Positions 52,045 through 62,741 of a stretch of DNA of 64,000 nt are shown in pieces. The translations under genes were made by a program, and so were the position numbers. The notes under the pieces are model-generated. The model searched no databases. It was not told where the DNA came from and saw nothing but the letters and a program-made list of their open reading frames with translations. This stretch comes from Microglena sp. YARC (Eukaryota > Chlorophyta > Chlorophyceae > Chlamydomonadales > Chlamydomonadaceae). How positions within the stretch are numbered: the first letter of the stretch is position 1; each line of letters starts with the position of its first letter. The stretch is taken from contig CM039462.1 in NCBI GenBank assembly GCA_022414725.1, positions 58,938,195 to 59,002,194 of the forward strand, given 5' to 3'.

Positions 52045-53590
52045 TTGGGTTTGTCAATGCTCCCGATTATGATCGGGAGGACTGTGCGTATTCCGAGTAC
52101 ATGTTTTTTGAATCATTCGCTCGTTTGGTTTGTCAATGCTCCCGATTATGATCGGGAGGACTGTGTGTATTCCGAGTTCATGTTTTCTGTATCATTCGCG
52201 CGTTGGGTTTGTCAATGCTCCCGATTACGATCGGGAGGACTGTGTGTATGCCGAGTACATGTTTTCTGTATCATTCTCTCGTTGGGTTTGTCAATGCTCC
52301 CGATTATGATCGGGAGGACTGTGTGTATGCCGAGTACATGTTTTCTTAATCATTCGCTCGTTGGGTTTGTCAATGCTCCCGATTATGATCGGGAGGACTG
52401 TGTGTATGCCGAGTACATGTTTTCTGTATCATTCGCGCGTTGGGTTTGTCAATGCTCCCGATTATGATCGGGAGGACTGTGTGTATGCCGAGTACATGTT
52501 TTTTGAATCATTCGCTCGTTGGGTTTGTCAATGCTCCCGATTATGATCGGGAGGACTGTGTGTATGCTGAGTACATGTTTTCTGTATCATTCGCGCGTTG
52601 GGTTTGTCAATGCTCCCGATTATGATCGGGAGGACTGTGTGTATTCCGAGTACATGTTTTCTGTATCATTCTCTCGTTGGGTTTGTCAATGCTCCCGACT
52701 ACGATCGGGAGGACTGTGTGTATGCCGAGTACTTGTTTTCTTAATCATTCGCTCGTTGGGTTTGTCAATGCTCCCGACTACGATCGGGAGGACTGTGAGT
52801 ATGCCGAGTACATGTTTCCTGTATCATTCGCTCGTTGGGTTTGTCAATGCTCCCGATTATGATCGGGAGGACTGTGTGTATTCCGAGTACATGTTTTCAG
52901 TATCATTCGCGCGTTGGGTTTGTCAATGCTCCCGATTATGATCGGGAGGACTGTGTGTATGCCGAGTACATGTTTTCTGTATCATTCGCGCGTTGGGTTT
53001 GTCAATGCTCCCGATTATGATCGGGAGGACTGTGTGTATTCCGAGTACATGTTTTCTGTATCATTCTCTCGTTGGGTATGTCAATGCTCCCGACTACGAT
53101 CGGGAGGACTGTGTGTATGCCGAGTACTTGTTTTCTTAATCATTCGCTCGTTGGGTTTGTCAATGCTCCCGACTACGATCGGGAGGACTGTGAGTATGCC
53201 GAGTACATGTTTCCTGTATCATTCGCTCGTTGGGTTTGTCAATGCTCCCGATTATGATCGGGAGGACTGTGTGTATTCCGAGTACATGTTTTCAGTATCA
53301 TTCGCGCGTTGGGTTTGTCAATGCTCCCGATTATGATCGGGAGGACTGTGTGTATGCCGAGTACATGTTTTCTGTATCATTCGCGCGTTGGGTTTGTCAA
53401 TGCTCCCGATTATGATCGGGAGGACTGTGTGTATGCCGAGTACATGTTTTCTGTATCATTCGCGCGTTGGGTTTGTCAATGCTCTCGATTATGATCGGGA
53501 GGACTGTGTGTATGCCGAGTACATGTTTTTTGTATCATTCTCTCGTTGGGTTTGTCAATGCTCCCGACTACGATCGGGAGGACTGTGGGT
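52045..53590 (+). repeat. 79-bp palindrome array in intron 1 of the ParB/methyltransferase-like gene
   Basis: About 20 units each contain CTCCCGATTATGATCGGGAG or a compensated variant (CTCCCGACTACGATCGGGAG), then GACTGTGTGTAT and a GCCGAGTACATGTTTTCTG segment. Higher-order duplication is visible: 52519-52914 is repeated at 52914-53309 (395 bp, five units). The array lies between the donor GTAAGT at 51969 and the acceptor at 53641-53642. Confidence 0.9.
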
Positions 53591-54589
53591 TTTTCTCTAC
53601 ATAATCTGAATCATTTGCTCTACCAACCTATTTCTTATGCAGCGTCCACGATGACGGTACCGTGGAAGTAACAGTCAACGCGGGCGAGCAGGTTTTGGGA
53701 TGCGGTGTCATGGACGAATGGACCAAGGCGCGCCAAGAGCCAATGAACATTGAAGTCGTTGCTGGTGGACCAGCCTTCAATGTTACGGCTACGCACACTC
53801 ACTGGTTGAGGTTTCGCGGCGAATGCAGGCCAATGTGTGGAGCTGATGCTTTCTGGTCGACACTCACCCTTGCGGGATCCAAGCCAGCCCAGATGAAGTT
53901 ACTAGCGTTCGGAGGCCCATGTCTGGAGCCCTTTCAAGCATACCAGTTCACATTCTTGCTCTACTCATGGTGGTATAAAATGCGCGGCCCTTCTGTTAGC
54001 GTCGGCAAGGGCGGATTTATCGCCGACAAAGACCTGGTGGAAAGTAAGGCGTGGGTTGAGACATGCGAAGGAAAGCTCGGGAACGATTTCAAGGACTTTG
54101 GTCCTGGCGACAGGAGGTCACCTCGATCTTTACAAAAAGAGCCTTCACCTGATGCCGGTAAGAGAGCAATCAAACGGACTGTACTGGTGCACCACGGCTC
54201 ATGTCGAATTTTCAAATCTGACAGGTACATTTTGAATATTACGTACGCTGTGAGATGTACACCGTTCGAAACAACCATTGTGTCCTAACCGCAACTGCCG
54301 CTTTCAAATTCGATAGGATATTGCGTAACTTCTGCACTCTTTCCATTTCCTTCAGGCTCCGCGAAGAAGGCAGGAAGGAAGCGACGAGATCAGCCCACTA
54401 CAATCAACGAAGAGGGCAGATCGCCGACAACTTTGTAAGTTCATCGTATTCAAATTGTTATCTCCTTTCGCAATCGATCACTCGTTCAGCGTGAATGAAC
54501 CATTGCAGTCAAGTCTATTCCCTGCATCGTAGTCATGTCAATCGCATCAACTTAAACACGCGCGTCACTGATTTTGAATACGGTCCTCC

Positions 54590-56745
54590 TTGGGCGTTCC
54601 GATTATAGCCGGGAGGACATCGGATGTCCAATGTTCAATCTTCCGCAATCTTATCTAATCAACTAAGTCAATGCTCCCGATTATAGTCGGGAGGACACTG
54701 GATGTTCAATGCTCAAACTTCCGCAATCATTCACTAATCAAGAATGTCAATGCTCCCGAGTATAATCGGCAGGACTCTGGATGTTCAATGCTCAATCTGC
54801 AGCAATAATTTACCAATCAACTATGTCAATGCTCCCGAGTATAATCGGCAGGACATCGGATGTTCAATGTTCAATCTTCCTCAATCTTTTCTAATCAACT
54901 ATGTCAAAGCTCCCGAGTATAGTCGGGAGGACATTGGATGTTCAATGTTCAATCTTCCGCAATCTTATCTAATCAACTAAGTCAATGCTCCCGATTATAG
55001 TCGGGAGGACACTGGATGTTCAATGCTCAAACTTCCGCAATCATTCACTTATCAAGTATGTCAATGCTCCCGAGTATAATCGGCAGGACTCTGGATGTTC
55101 AATGCTCAATCTGCAGCAATAATTTACCAATCTACTATGTCAATGCTCCCGAGTATAATCGGCAGGACACTGGATGTTCAATCTTCAACCTTCCGCAATA
55201 ATTTACCCATCAAATATGTCAAAGCTCCCGAGTATAGTCGGGAGGACATCGGATGTTCCATGTTCAATCTTCCGCAATCTTTTCTAATCAACTAAGTCAA
55301 TGCTCCCGATTATAGTCGGGAGGACACTGGATGTTCAATGCTCAAACTTCCGCAATCATTCACTAATCAAGTATGTCAATGCTCCCGAGTATAATCGGCA
55401 GGACACTGGATGTTCAATGCTCTAACTTCAGCAATCATTCACTAATCAAGTATGTAAATGCTCCCGAGTACAATCGGCAGGACACTGGATGTTCAATCTT
55501 CAATCTTCCGCAATAATTTACCAATCAACTATGTCAAAACTCCCGAGTATAGTCCGGAGGACATCGGATGATCAATGTTCAATCTTCCGCAATCTTATCT
55601 AATCAACTAAGTCAATGCTCCTGATTATAGTCGGGAGGACACTGGATGTTCAATGCTCGAACTACCGCAATCATTCACTAATCAAGTATGTCAATGTTCC
55701 CGAGTATAATCGGCAGGACACTGGATGTTCAATGCTCAAACTTCAGCAATCATTCACTATTCAAGTTTGTAAATGCTCCCGAGTATAATCGGCAGGACAC
55801 TGGATGTTCAATCTTCAATCTTCCACAATAATTTACCAATCAACTATGTCAAAGCTCCCGAGTATAGTACGGAGGACATCGGATGATCAATGTTCAATCT
55901 TCCGCAATCTTATCTAATCAACTAAGTCAATGCTCCCGATTATAGTCGGGAGGACACTGGATGTTCAATGCTCAAACTTCCGCAATCACTCACTAAACAA
56001 GTATGACAATGCTCCCGAGTATAATCGGCAGGACACTGGATGTTCAATCTTCAATCTTCCACAGTAATTTACTAATCAACTAAGTCAATGCTCCCGATTA
56101 TAGTCGGGAGGACATCGGATGTTCAATGTTCAATCTTCCGCAATCTTTTTCTAATCAACTAAGTCAATGCTCCCGATTATAGTCGGGAGGACACTAGATG
56201 TTCAATGCTCGAACTACCGCAATCATTCACTAATCAAGTATGTCAATGCTCCCGAGTATAATCGGCAGGACACTGGATGTTCAATGCTCAAACTTCCGCA
56301 ATCATTCACTAATCAAGTATGTCAATGCTCCCGAGTATGATCGGCAGGACACTGGATGTTCAATCTTCAATCTTCCGCAATAATTTACCAATCAACTATG
56401 TCAAAGCTCCCGATTATAGTCGGTAGGACATCGGATGTTCAATGTTCAATCTTCCTCAATCTTTTCTAATCAACTAAGTCAATGCTCCCGATTATAGTCG
56501 GGAGGACACTAGATGTTCAATGCTCAAACTACCGCAATCATTCACTAATCAAGTATGTCAATGCTCCCGAGTATAATCGGCAGGACACTTGATGTCCAAT
56601 CTTCAATCTGCCGCAATAATTTACCAATCAACTATGTCTAAGCTCCCGAGTATAATCGGCAGGACACTGGATATTCAATGTTTAATATTCCGCAATCTTT
56701 CTGTAATCAACTATGTCAATGCTCCCGACCATAGTCGGGAGACAC
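54590..56745 (+). repeat. 79-bp palindrome array in intron 3
   Basis: About 28 units share the same period and palindrome core but have a different linker (GACACTGGATGTTCAATGCT, CTTCCGCAATCATTCACTAA). Two palindrome types alternate: TTATAGTCGGGAGG (perfect) and GTATAATCGGCAGG (one mismatch). Same period but unrelated linker compared with intron 1 indicates independent amplification from a common 20-bp core. Confidence 0.9.
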
Positions 56746-58188
56746 TGGATGTTCAATGTTCTGACCCCTCACTAAGTCAAATATGTTTTATCAATCCTTC
56801 AGGTTTGCTGATCCCAAGAAGAACCCTGCTGGACACGAGGGCAAAGGCAAGCGTGCTGCGTCGCAGGCTGCAGACAATGCACCAGCCGCAAAGAAACAAA
56901 CTCCTGTACCGAACACAAGATTCATTCCTTGGAGGAGGATTCAGACTTGAACTCAAGAAGTTCTGTCGACACTGTGCCCGGGCCATCTGACGACGATGAT
57001 GCACCCAAAACCGCTCCTAAGAAAAGAGGTCGCGGTCAGCCTGGTTCTCAGAAGAAGACTATGACGAAGGCGAAGAGATCACCGGCAGGAGAGAAGAAAG
57101 GGGACAGCATTGGAAACATCAAAGGTGATTTGGCTAAGGCTAAGGCTTTCCTGACCGACAAGCATTTTGGTGGAGAGCATTCATTGGACTGCACGAAGTT
57201 CCTCCCTCCAAAGCTACCTGTCCGAATCCGTGTGTTGGACCCTGTTCGAGTCGATCAACTCCTCGCCAATTTTTTTGAAAACCACAATGGCCACTGGGAA
57301 GGTATTGTTCATGGACATCAGCAAGGACCTGAAGAATGTATCTCCAGGTTGGGCTAATATTGATCCAAGCAGGCTGGAACAGACGTTCAACAACATCTCC
57401 AATGTGAAAGGGGAGTTTGGCGAGCCATGGATCATCGGAGGGTACCACAGCTCCCAAGCCTTCATCAAGTGGGCAGCAGACCGCCCTGGTGAAATTCCTC
57501 TGCGCAATTGCTTCGTGTACCGGTTGTCAGAGGTGGAGGGTGCCACGTACGACGAGAAGCTTCAGAACGCTCGCCTCCTTTCCCTTTTGGACAACACAAG
57601 CGGCCAGTCGACTGAGGGGTACGACTCTCAGCCATTTTTGGTTTCTACCTTCCTGTGGCGTGAATTGTACCTTCAGGCAGGCTGTCCCGCTCGGACTGAG
57701 AAGGGGCATCAGTCAGACCAGTACAACAACTTCAAAACTCTGTGTGTCACCGGGACGAGAAGTTGACGAAGGCTGTTGCTAGCCAGGGGGGTGCCACCCG
57801 TGCCACGCTTCAAAGTCGTGAGCTTGGACGAAGAGTCCTACAAGAAGGCTTTCCTGATCATGTCCTCCATGGACGACCGGAGAAGATCGGCGCCGACCAC
57901 CTTGTTGAGCGCCTACAGAACGTGGAGCCTCCGCCTCCGCCAAACGATGAGGAGGAAGAGGAGGGGGACGACGAGGAAGCTGCACCTGGATCCCATGGGA
58001 AAAGGGCTAAGGGAAAGGCTAAGGACAAGATGAGGTCGGTCCTCGTTGAGGACATGAAGGAAACTATGAAGCTGCCACCTGGAGAGCTGAAGTTCTTCCT
58101 GAAGTCCGTGACCGACGACTTGTATGTCCACGAGTATGAAGCTTTCAAGATCAAGGACGAAGTGGACAATGTCGCGTTCACTACCGCG

Positions 58189-58534
58189 GTAGGTTCATGT
58201 TGTATATTAAGTTATTTTCAGAGTTGATCGGGATGATTGTGATGAAGTACGGTGGTGTGCAATTTTTCGTTATTGACAGCGGTTCACTTCTCGCATTGGA
58301 CGATGCTTCCGAGTATGATCGGGAGGACTGTGGGTGTGCCATGTCTCGTTATTGACATAAATTCACTTCTCGCTTTGGACGATGCTGACGAGTATGATCG
58401 GGAAGACTGTGCGTGTGCCATATCTAGTTATTGACGGCGAATCCCTTCTTGCATTGGATGATGCTGCCGATTATGATCGGGAGATGCTTCCTAGTATGAT
58501 CGTTATCATGACAAGAAAACTCTTTTATTCGCAG
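58189..58534 (+). repeat. Intron 4 with four palindrome motifs
   Basis: The intron (donor GTAGGT, acceptor TTCGCAG) contains degenerate palindromes near 58305, 58383, 58462 and 58487, at about 79-bp spacing (for example GATGCTTCCGAGTATGATCG). It looks like the beginning or the decay of an array. Confidence 0.7.
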
Positions 58535-59622
58535 ACGTTTGCATCGGCATACAAGGCTTCGTTGGTTCATTACAAGACAGAAGTGTCAGCGGGCTTCGTC
58601 ATCTACATCATCGACAGGCTTCTCAAGCAACACAATGTCTCGCCTGTGTCCTTTCGTGACGACTTGAAGTTACGCTTCAATTCTGGTTCGCCGCTTGACC
58701 TTGGGGCAAAGGGCTTCACGCACATGCACGCCTTCTTGGGCGATAACGCGGAACCCGCCGTTACCAACAAACCCCTTCCGCTGGGTGGCATCGCCTTCAG
58801 CAGCAAGGCAGCTTCTGAAATCTTGATCGGGGGCATTCGATCCGATGCTTCGATTCCCGCACATCAGGTCTTCTCCGGGTGGCTGAGGGACTATACCGCC
58901 CAGAGAAGGGATTGGTATGGTATACCACCTAGGGATGAAGTTTTGATGCCCAAGCTAACCATCACCGAGATCACGCAAGTGGGAGGTCTGCTGAGTTTCG
59001 CGACAGACAAGGAGGCGCTAAACCAGCTTCTCGACATGTGGTTTTCTGTGATCAGGACAAGGGTCCAGCAAAAAAACCAGGCACAGATTATCAGTACCCT
59101 GGCCGCTAGCATTGACGACATGAAGTTGCTAGTTCAGCCTGACCAGGAGTACCCAATGGCGACAGACGGCCTCCAACAACCAATCTGTGATGATATGTCC
59201 AAGTTCCTCGAGGCCTCCCGTGAACTGCTTTTCGCACACCCCATTCCGCCTCGCAGTATCCATCTCGATGCGTTGAACACCATCAGGGAGTCGTGGGTTT
59301 CCTCGTCATGGACTTAACAAGGCGGAGGAAAGATGGAGCAGCAGGGATTCCGATGTTGAACCTGACAGAGGAGGTCTTGTTGTCATTGGCAGTAAAGTAC
59401 GGTGATTTGCCAGTGTGGAAAAGGGGAGAGCCTTCCGAACGCTTTTTCCGTCTCTACGATGGTGGACAGATGTATCCACACCTGATGTCGGCAGCTACAG
59501 CAGTGTTCATGGACGCTGACCACCAGATTGGAGCCGGTCGGGTCCAGCTAGAGACGGCAACAGTCAGCGCGCACCTTTACAACATGAAGGCGAAAACATT
59601 CCAGTGTGATGAAATCCGTAAG

Positions 59623-59830
59623 GTGCGTAGATGTTTAAAATGATAGACTACAAGTTGAAAAGTTGACGCTCCGATCATAATCGGGAGGATGATTTGTTAA
59701 GCATGTCTTTTCACCACTTCAAAATCTATTACACATAATCCTTCCGATCACAGTCGGGAGCAACACGTTGTTCAACTTGTCTTCCAACCATAATCTAACT
59801 GACTTGTACATATTTCGTTTACTCTTGCAG
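59623..59830 (+). repeat. Intron 5 with two inverted palindrome motifs
   Basis: The intron (donor GTGCGT, acceptor TCTTGCAG) carries GCTCCGATCATAATCGGGAG at about 59668 and CTTCCGATCACAGTCGGGAG at about 59741. It is the smallest intron of this gene with the motif. Confidence 0.7.
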
Positions 59831-60857
59831 GTGCCTGGCAAACTGATCGACTTGGTGATCATCGACCCCTGTCTCACTGGCGATGAAAAGGGACCGTTGT
59901 GGCTCGTCGATGAAGACTCTTGGAGTTCGACTGATGTGATCGACATGCTGCGGAACTTAGCAGGCCAGAATCGGAAGTTTGCCTCAGTGTGCCATGTGGT
60001 CGTGTACACCAACCAAGAGGAAGGCAGCAGGTTCCTTGTGGCTTTCAGAGAAGCTGGCGTGGCTGACATTCGCCTTACCCACATTACACGCATGGGGCCA
60101 GACTTCAAGACACATTCCACCAGCATCGCCATCTCTGGGATCTTGCATCAAGGTGCGGGACAAGCGGGCCCGTCCTCGAAAGCTTCCATTTCTTCTTCTG
60201 GTCTTGCCGCTGCCATCACGGTCTTCCTACCGCCTATTGACGCACAGAAAAGTGCCATTGGACGCCCCGATTAGCGGCTGCTCGATGAGTCCCAAACAAG
60301 TTGGATACCGCAGGAGAAGTGTCGCCGAATTCCGTCACTTTGTGCGGGAGCTTAGCTCTGTTGGCAACTATGTGATGTGCATGCAAGCTGGCAATGCCTC
60401 GGGCATGCTAGCGGCTTTGCTAGAGAGGAGGAACGCCATTGGCTTGGACTGTATCACTCAGAAGCTTGGGGCTGCTGCATGGCGTTTGAACATGTTTGCA
60501 AAAACGGAGCAGGCTATTCTATCACGTCTCGAAGCCTGTACTGATGCAGATAATGAAACAAGGGTGAGGACGGCGGTACTGGTTCAGGAAGACATTGACG
60601 CAGAGTTTCGCGACAACCCTGCTGAGCCCAGTGAGGAAATGATGCAAAAGCTAGAGACGTGTCTCAAGACATATCGCGAGAAGAAAGCCGCAGATTGGCC
60701 TGAGGACGAGTTCGAGGCCTGCAAGGAGAAGGTTCTGGAAAGCTGCATCAGTGCAGGAACAGTAAAAGACCTGATGAGGACCAAGAAGTTAGATTTAGCC
60801 CTCGTTGGGTTGCGTGCCAACTTGTTCCCAGAGCAAGACGAGTCAGTTAGCACATGA

Positions 60858-61540
60858 TCTGTCAGCACTAAGTGCAGAAGTTAGCACCAATGGACTTGTT
60901 GGCAGCAGTGCAACATTAGCATTGTGCACAAGTTTCACGAGTGTACTTGTTTGCACCATCGAACACACATTTTGAGTGATTTCAGGATTCTAGGATGGCA
61001 GGTTGCAGATTTCAGGATTAAAATTTGTGTTATGTACATAATGAGCTTATGAGGTATGAAATTATGAATAATAAGTCCTGAGTTAGGAGTTATTAGTTCT
61101 GACTTGTATAAGGTACATATAAGTTCTGAGTTGTGAGTTATAAATTATGAGGTACACATAAGTACAGATTTCCGAGTCGTAAGTACTAAGTTGTAATTTT
61201 GAACTGTTGAGTTGTGAGTTTTGAGATAAATAATTATGAGCAATGCGTTCAAGACTTTGTAAACAGCTTTCACCTTCCTCTTGACTGTCCTCTACAATTG
61301 ATTTTGTATTCCAATACTTTCTCTCTCTCCAAACGAGCAAATCAATGTTACAATTGAAATTGAAGGGAATAGTCTCTTTCTCAGGAATACAACAAAACAA
61401 TCTTACAAAATAAATTGTAAGATATTTTCGTAAAAGCCACCAAAAAAGCAAAATCAATTAATTTGCGAAAACGATCTTACAATATTTATCGTAAGATTTC
61501 AGTAAAATAAAAAATCCGTTCGGAAGCAGGAACGCCCATT
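60858..61540. repeat. Right terminal region of copy 2
   Basis: This is AT-rich, non-coding sequence with short GAGTTATGAG-type repeats. It is followed by the segment shared with the left end of copy 1 (CAATTGAAATTGAAGGGAAT) and two subterminal palindromes. The ORF at 61083-61457 on the minus strand is not supported. Confidence 0.7.
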
Positions 61541-62198
61541 AGCTTGCAGACATCTGCGTGACCTTCCTTGGCAGCCTCCCACAATGCCCAGCTGGCGTTA
61601 GAGTTTGCCAGGGCTCTGATCTCAAGTCCAGCCACCTCTGGATCCAAGAGAAGCTTGCAGACATCTGCGTGACCGGCCTTCGCAGCCGCCCACAAGGCCC
61701 TGCTGTCGCTAGAGTTCGCCCGGGCCCTGAACTCAAGTCCAGCCACCTCTGGATCCATCAGCAGCTTGCAGACATCTGCGTGACCTTCCTGTGCAGCCAC
61801 CCGCAAGGCCCAGCTGTCTCTAGAGTTCGCCCTGGCCCTGAACTCAATTCCAGCCACCTCTGTATCCATGAGCAGCTTGCAGACATCTGCGTGACCTGCC
61901 TTGGCAGCCACATAGAGAAGCTTGTTTTCATTTGGGTCGCCCTCAATTGCAGGGCCCCCTTAACCTGTACAAGAGGATTGGACACCAAGCATTCTTCTAG
62001 AAGGTCGGCGCGCCCCCCTTTCGCCATCATCTCTCCAACTCGCTGTGGTGGTCGGATCAGTACGGTAATGGGCCATCCAGAAAATCTGTCGTGCAGAGTT
62101 TTACACACTAATACAATCTTGGGGTTGGAAGAGAATAGGGCAATACGATCAAGAATGTCATGGGGAAACGTTAGGAATGATTGCGTGGGCGAATGCAT
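61541..62198 (-). pseudogene. F-box/ankyrin gene E, 5' part
   Basis: The start is at 62198 (MHSPTQSFLTFPHDILDRIA). The F-box-like part, VCKTLHDRFSGWPITVLIRP and GGRADLLEECLVSNPLVQVK are intact. A frameshift near 61935 leads into the ankyrin frame (61486-61911). Three to four units follow before the transposon junction at 61541. Together with 44712-46776 it forms one gene that was cut by the transposon. Confidence 0.75.
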
Positions 62199-62259
62199 GT
62201 TCGATGAACATGTTTGTACATGCATGCAAGCGCACAGGATGGTATAAATAAATAATGAG

Positions 62260-62370
62260 TTGGGATAAACCCTATAAACCCTATAAACCCTATAAACCCT
62301 TGGTTGCACTTGCCTGGCATGCAAGCGGCAAGCGGCACTTGCCTGGCGGTATCTGCAAGCTTTACAGAAT
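62260..62370. repeat. Short tandem repeats upstream of ankyrin gene E
   Basis: Four copies of the 9-mer CCCTATAAA at 62274-62304 are followed by a minimal version of the CACTTGCCTGGCGGTATCTG repeat. In genes A and C the same position has only one or two AAACCC units. Confidence 0.6.
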
Positions 62371-62532
62371 GGTTCCTGCCTCCCGGCGATTCTTTTGAAT
62401 TTTCAAAGCAGAAGTTAGAGACGTACGAACGACTAACTCACTCGCCAACTAGATATTTAGATCTCCGCGGAATTGCGATTCCGACCAGACAAGGCTCCGA
62501 AACCAGTCAAAATCCATTCGGGAGGCAGGAAC
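62371..62532. mobile_element. MITE copy upstream of ankyrin gene E
   Basis: The MITE interior is present with eroded ends (GGTTCCTGCCTCCCGGCGAT at the left, TTCGGGAGGCAGGAACAAAT at the right). Confidence 0.7.
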
Positions 62533-62539
62533 AAATGTA

Positions 62540-62741
62540 CTGGTGCAAATTGTCTTACTTTCTTACATTAAGGAATTCAAGTTTCATCAAGTTTTGTAAC
62601 CGATCTTGTCAATACAACAAATATTGTCTTCTGGAGATTGACACAAAACATTCAAGGACTGTAAAGACATAGAAGTTACATCTTCAAAGTAGCCTGAAAA
62701 GTCAAAGTACTGTCTCTCATCGTGCGCATCAATAATCATTT
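62540..62741. repeat. Ankyrin 3' spacer block, left of the LINE
   Basis: A copy of the spacer (AATTGTCTTACTTTCTTACA, TTCTGGAGATTGACACAAAA). It is interrupted at ATCATTTCAT by the LINE and continues at 63433. Confidence 0.65.

Larger units (their letters stand above)
51173..60857 (+). pseudogene. Six-exon gene for a ParB-like/beta-class DNA methyltransferase-like protein
   Basis: Exons: 51173-51968, 53643-54224, 54356-54434, 56803-58188, 58535-59622, 59831-60857. Exon 1 ends QIFIPCPAIV and, across a 1.67-kb intron, joins VHDDGTVEVTVNAGEQVLGC in phase. Exon 3 and the start of exon 4 are basic (SAKKAGRKRRDQPTT; KKRGRGQPGSQKK, AT-hook-like). Exon 4 has PVRIRVLDPVRVDQLLANFF and, after a shift, GEPWIIGGYHSSQAFIKWAA, a ParB-like pattern. 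Exons 5-6 join as CDEIRKVPGKLIDLVIIDPC, the position of methyltransferase motif IV (DPPY, here DPCL). The last frame has SSVGNYVMCMQAGNASGMLA followed by ALLERRNAIGLD, the SAM-binding motif I position. The order IV then I is that of beta-class DNA amino-methyltransferases. Several frameshifts (about 51865, 54110, 57275, 57750-57900, 60250) break the frame. Confidence 0.6.
46777..61540 (+). mobile_element. Large TIR transposon, copy 2 (14.76 kb)
   Basis: The left end is AATGGGCGTTCCTGCTTCCC and the right end, inverted, is AATGGGCGTTCCTGCTTCCG. It is flanked by AGCT at 46773-46776 and 61541-61544. Joining the flanks regenerates the ankyrin repeat GAGCAGCTTGCAGAC exactly. The element contains two divergently transcribed, intron-bearing genes (a DUF7869 putative transposase and a ParB/methyltransferase-like gene) and two long palindrome arrays inside introns. 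Subterminal palindromes CTTACAAT...ATTGTAAG occur at both ends (46857, 46999, 47080; 61402, 61476). Both genes have some frameshifts, so this copy is probably inactive but is the more complete one. Confidence 0.9.

Noticed and set aside
52045..53590. CRISPR-like array (regular repeats with palindromic core)
   Set aside because: The intervening segments are themselves conserved and not unique spacers, the period is 79 bp, there are no cas genes, and the setting is an intron in a eukaryotic transposon.
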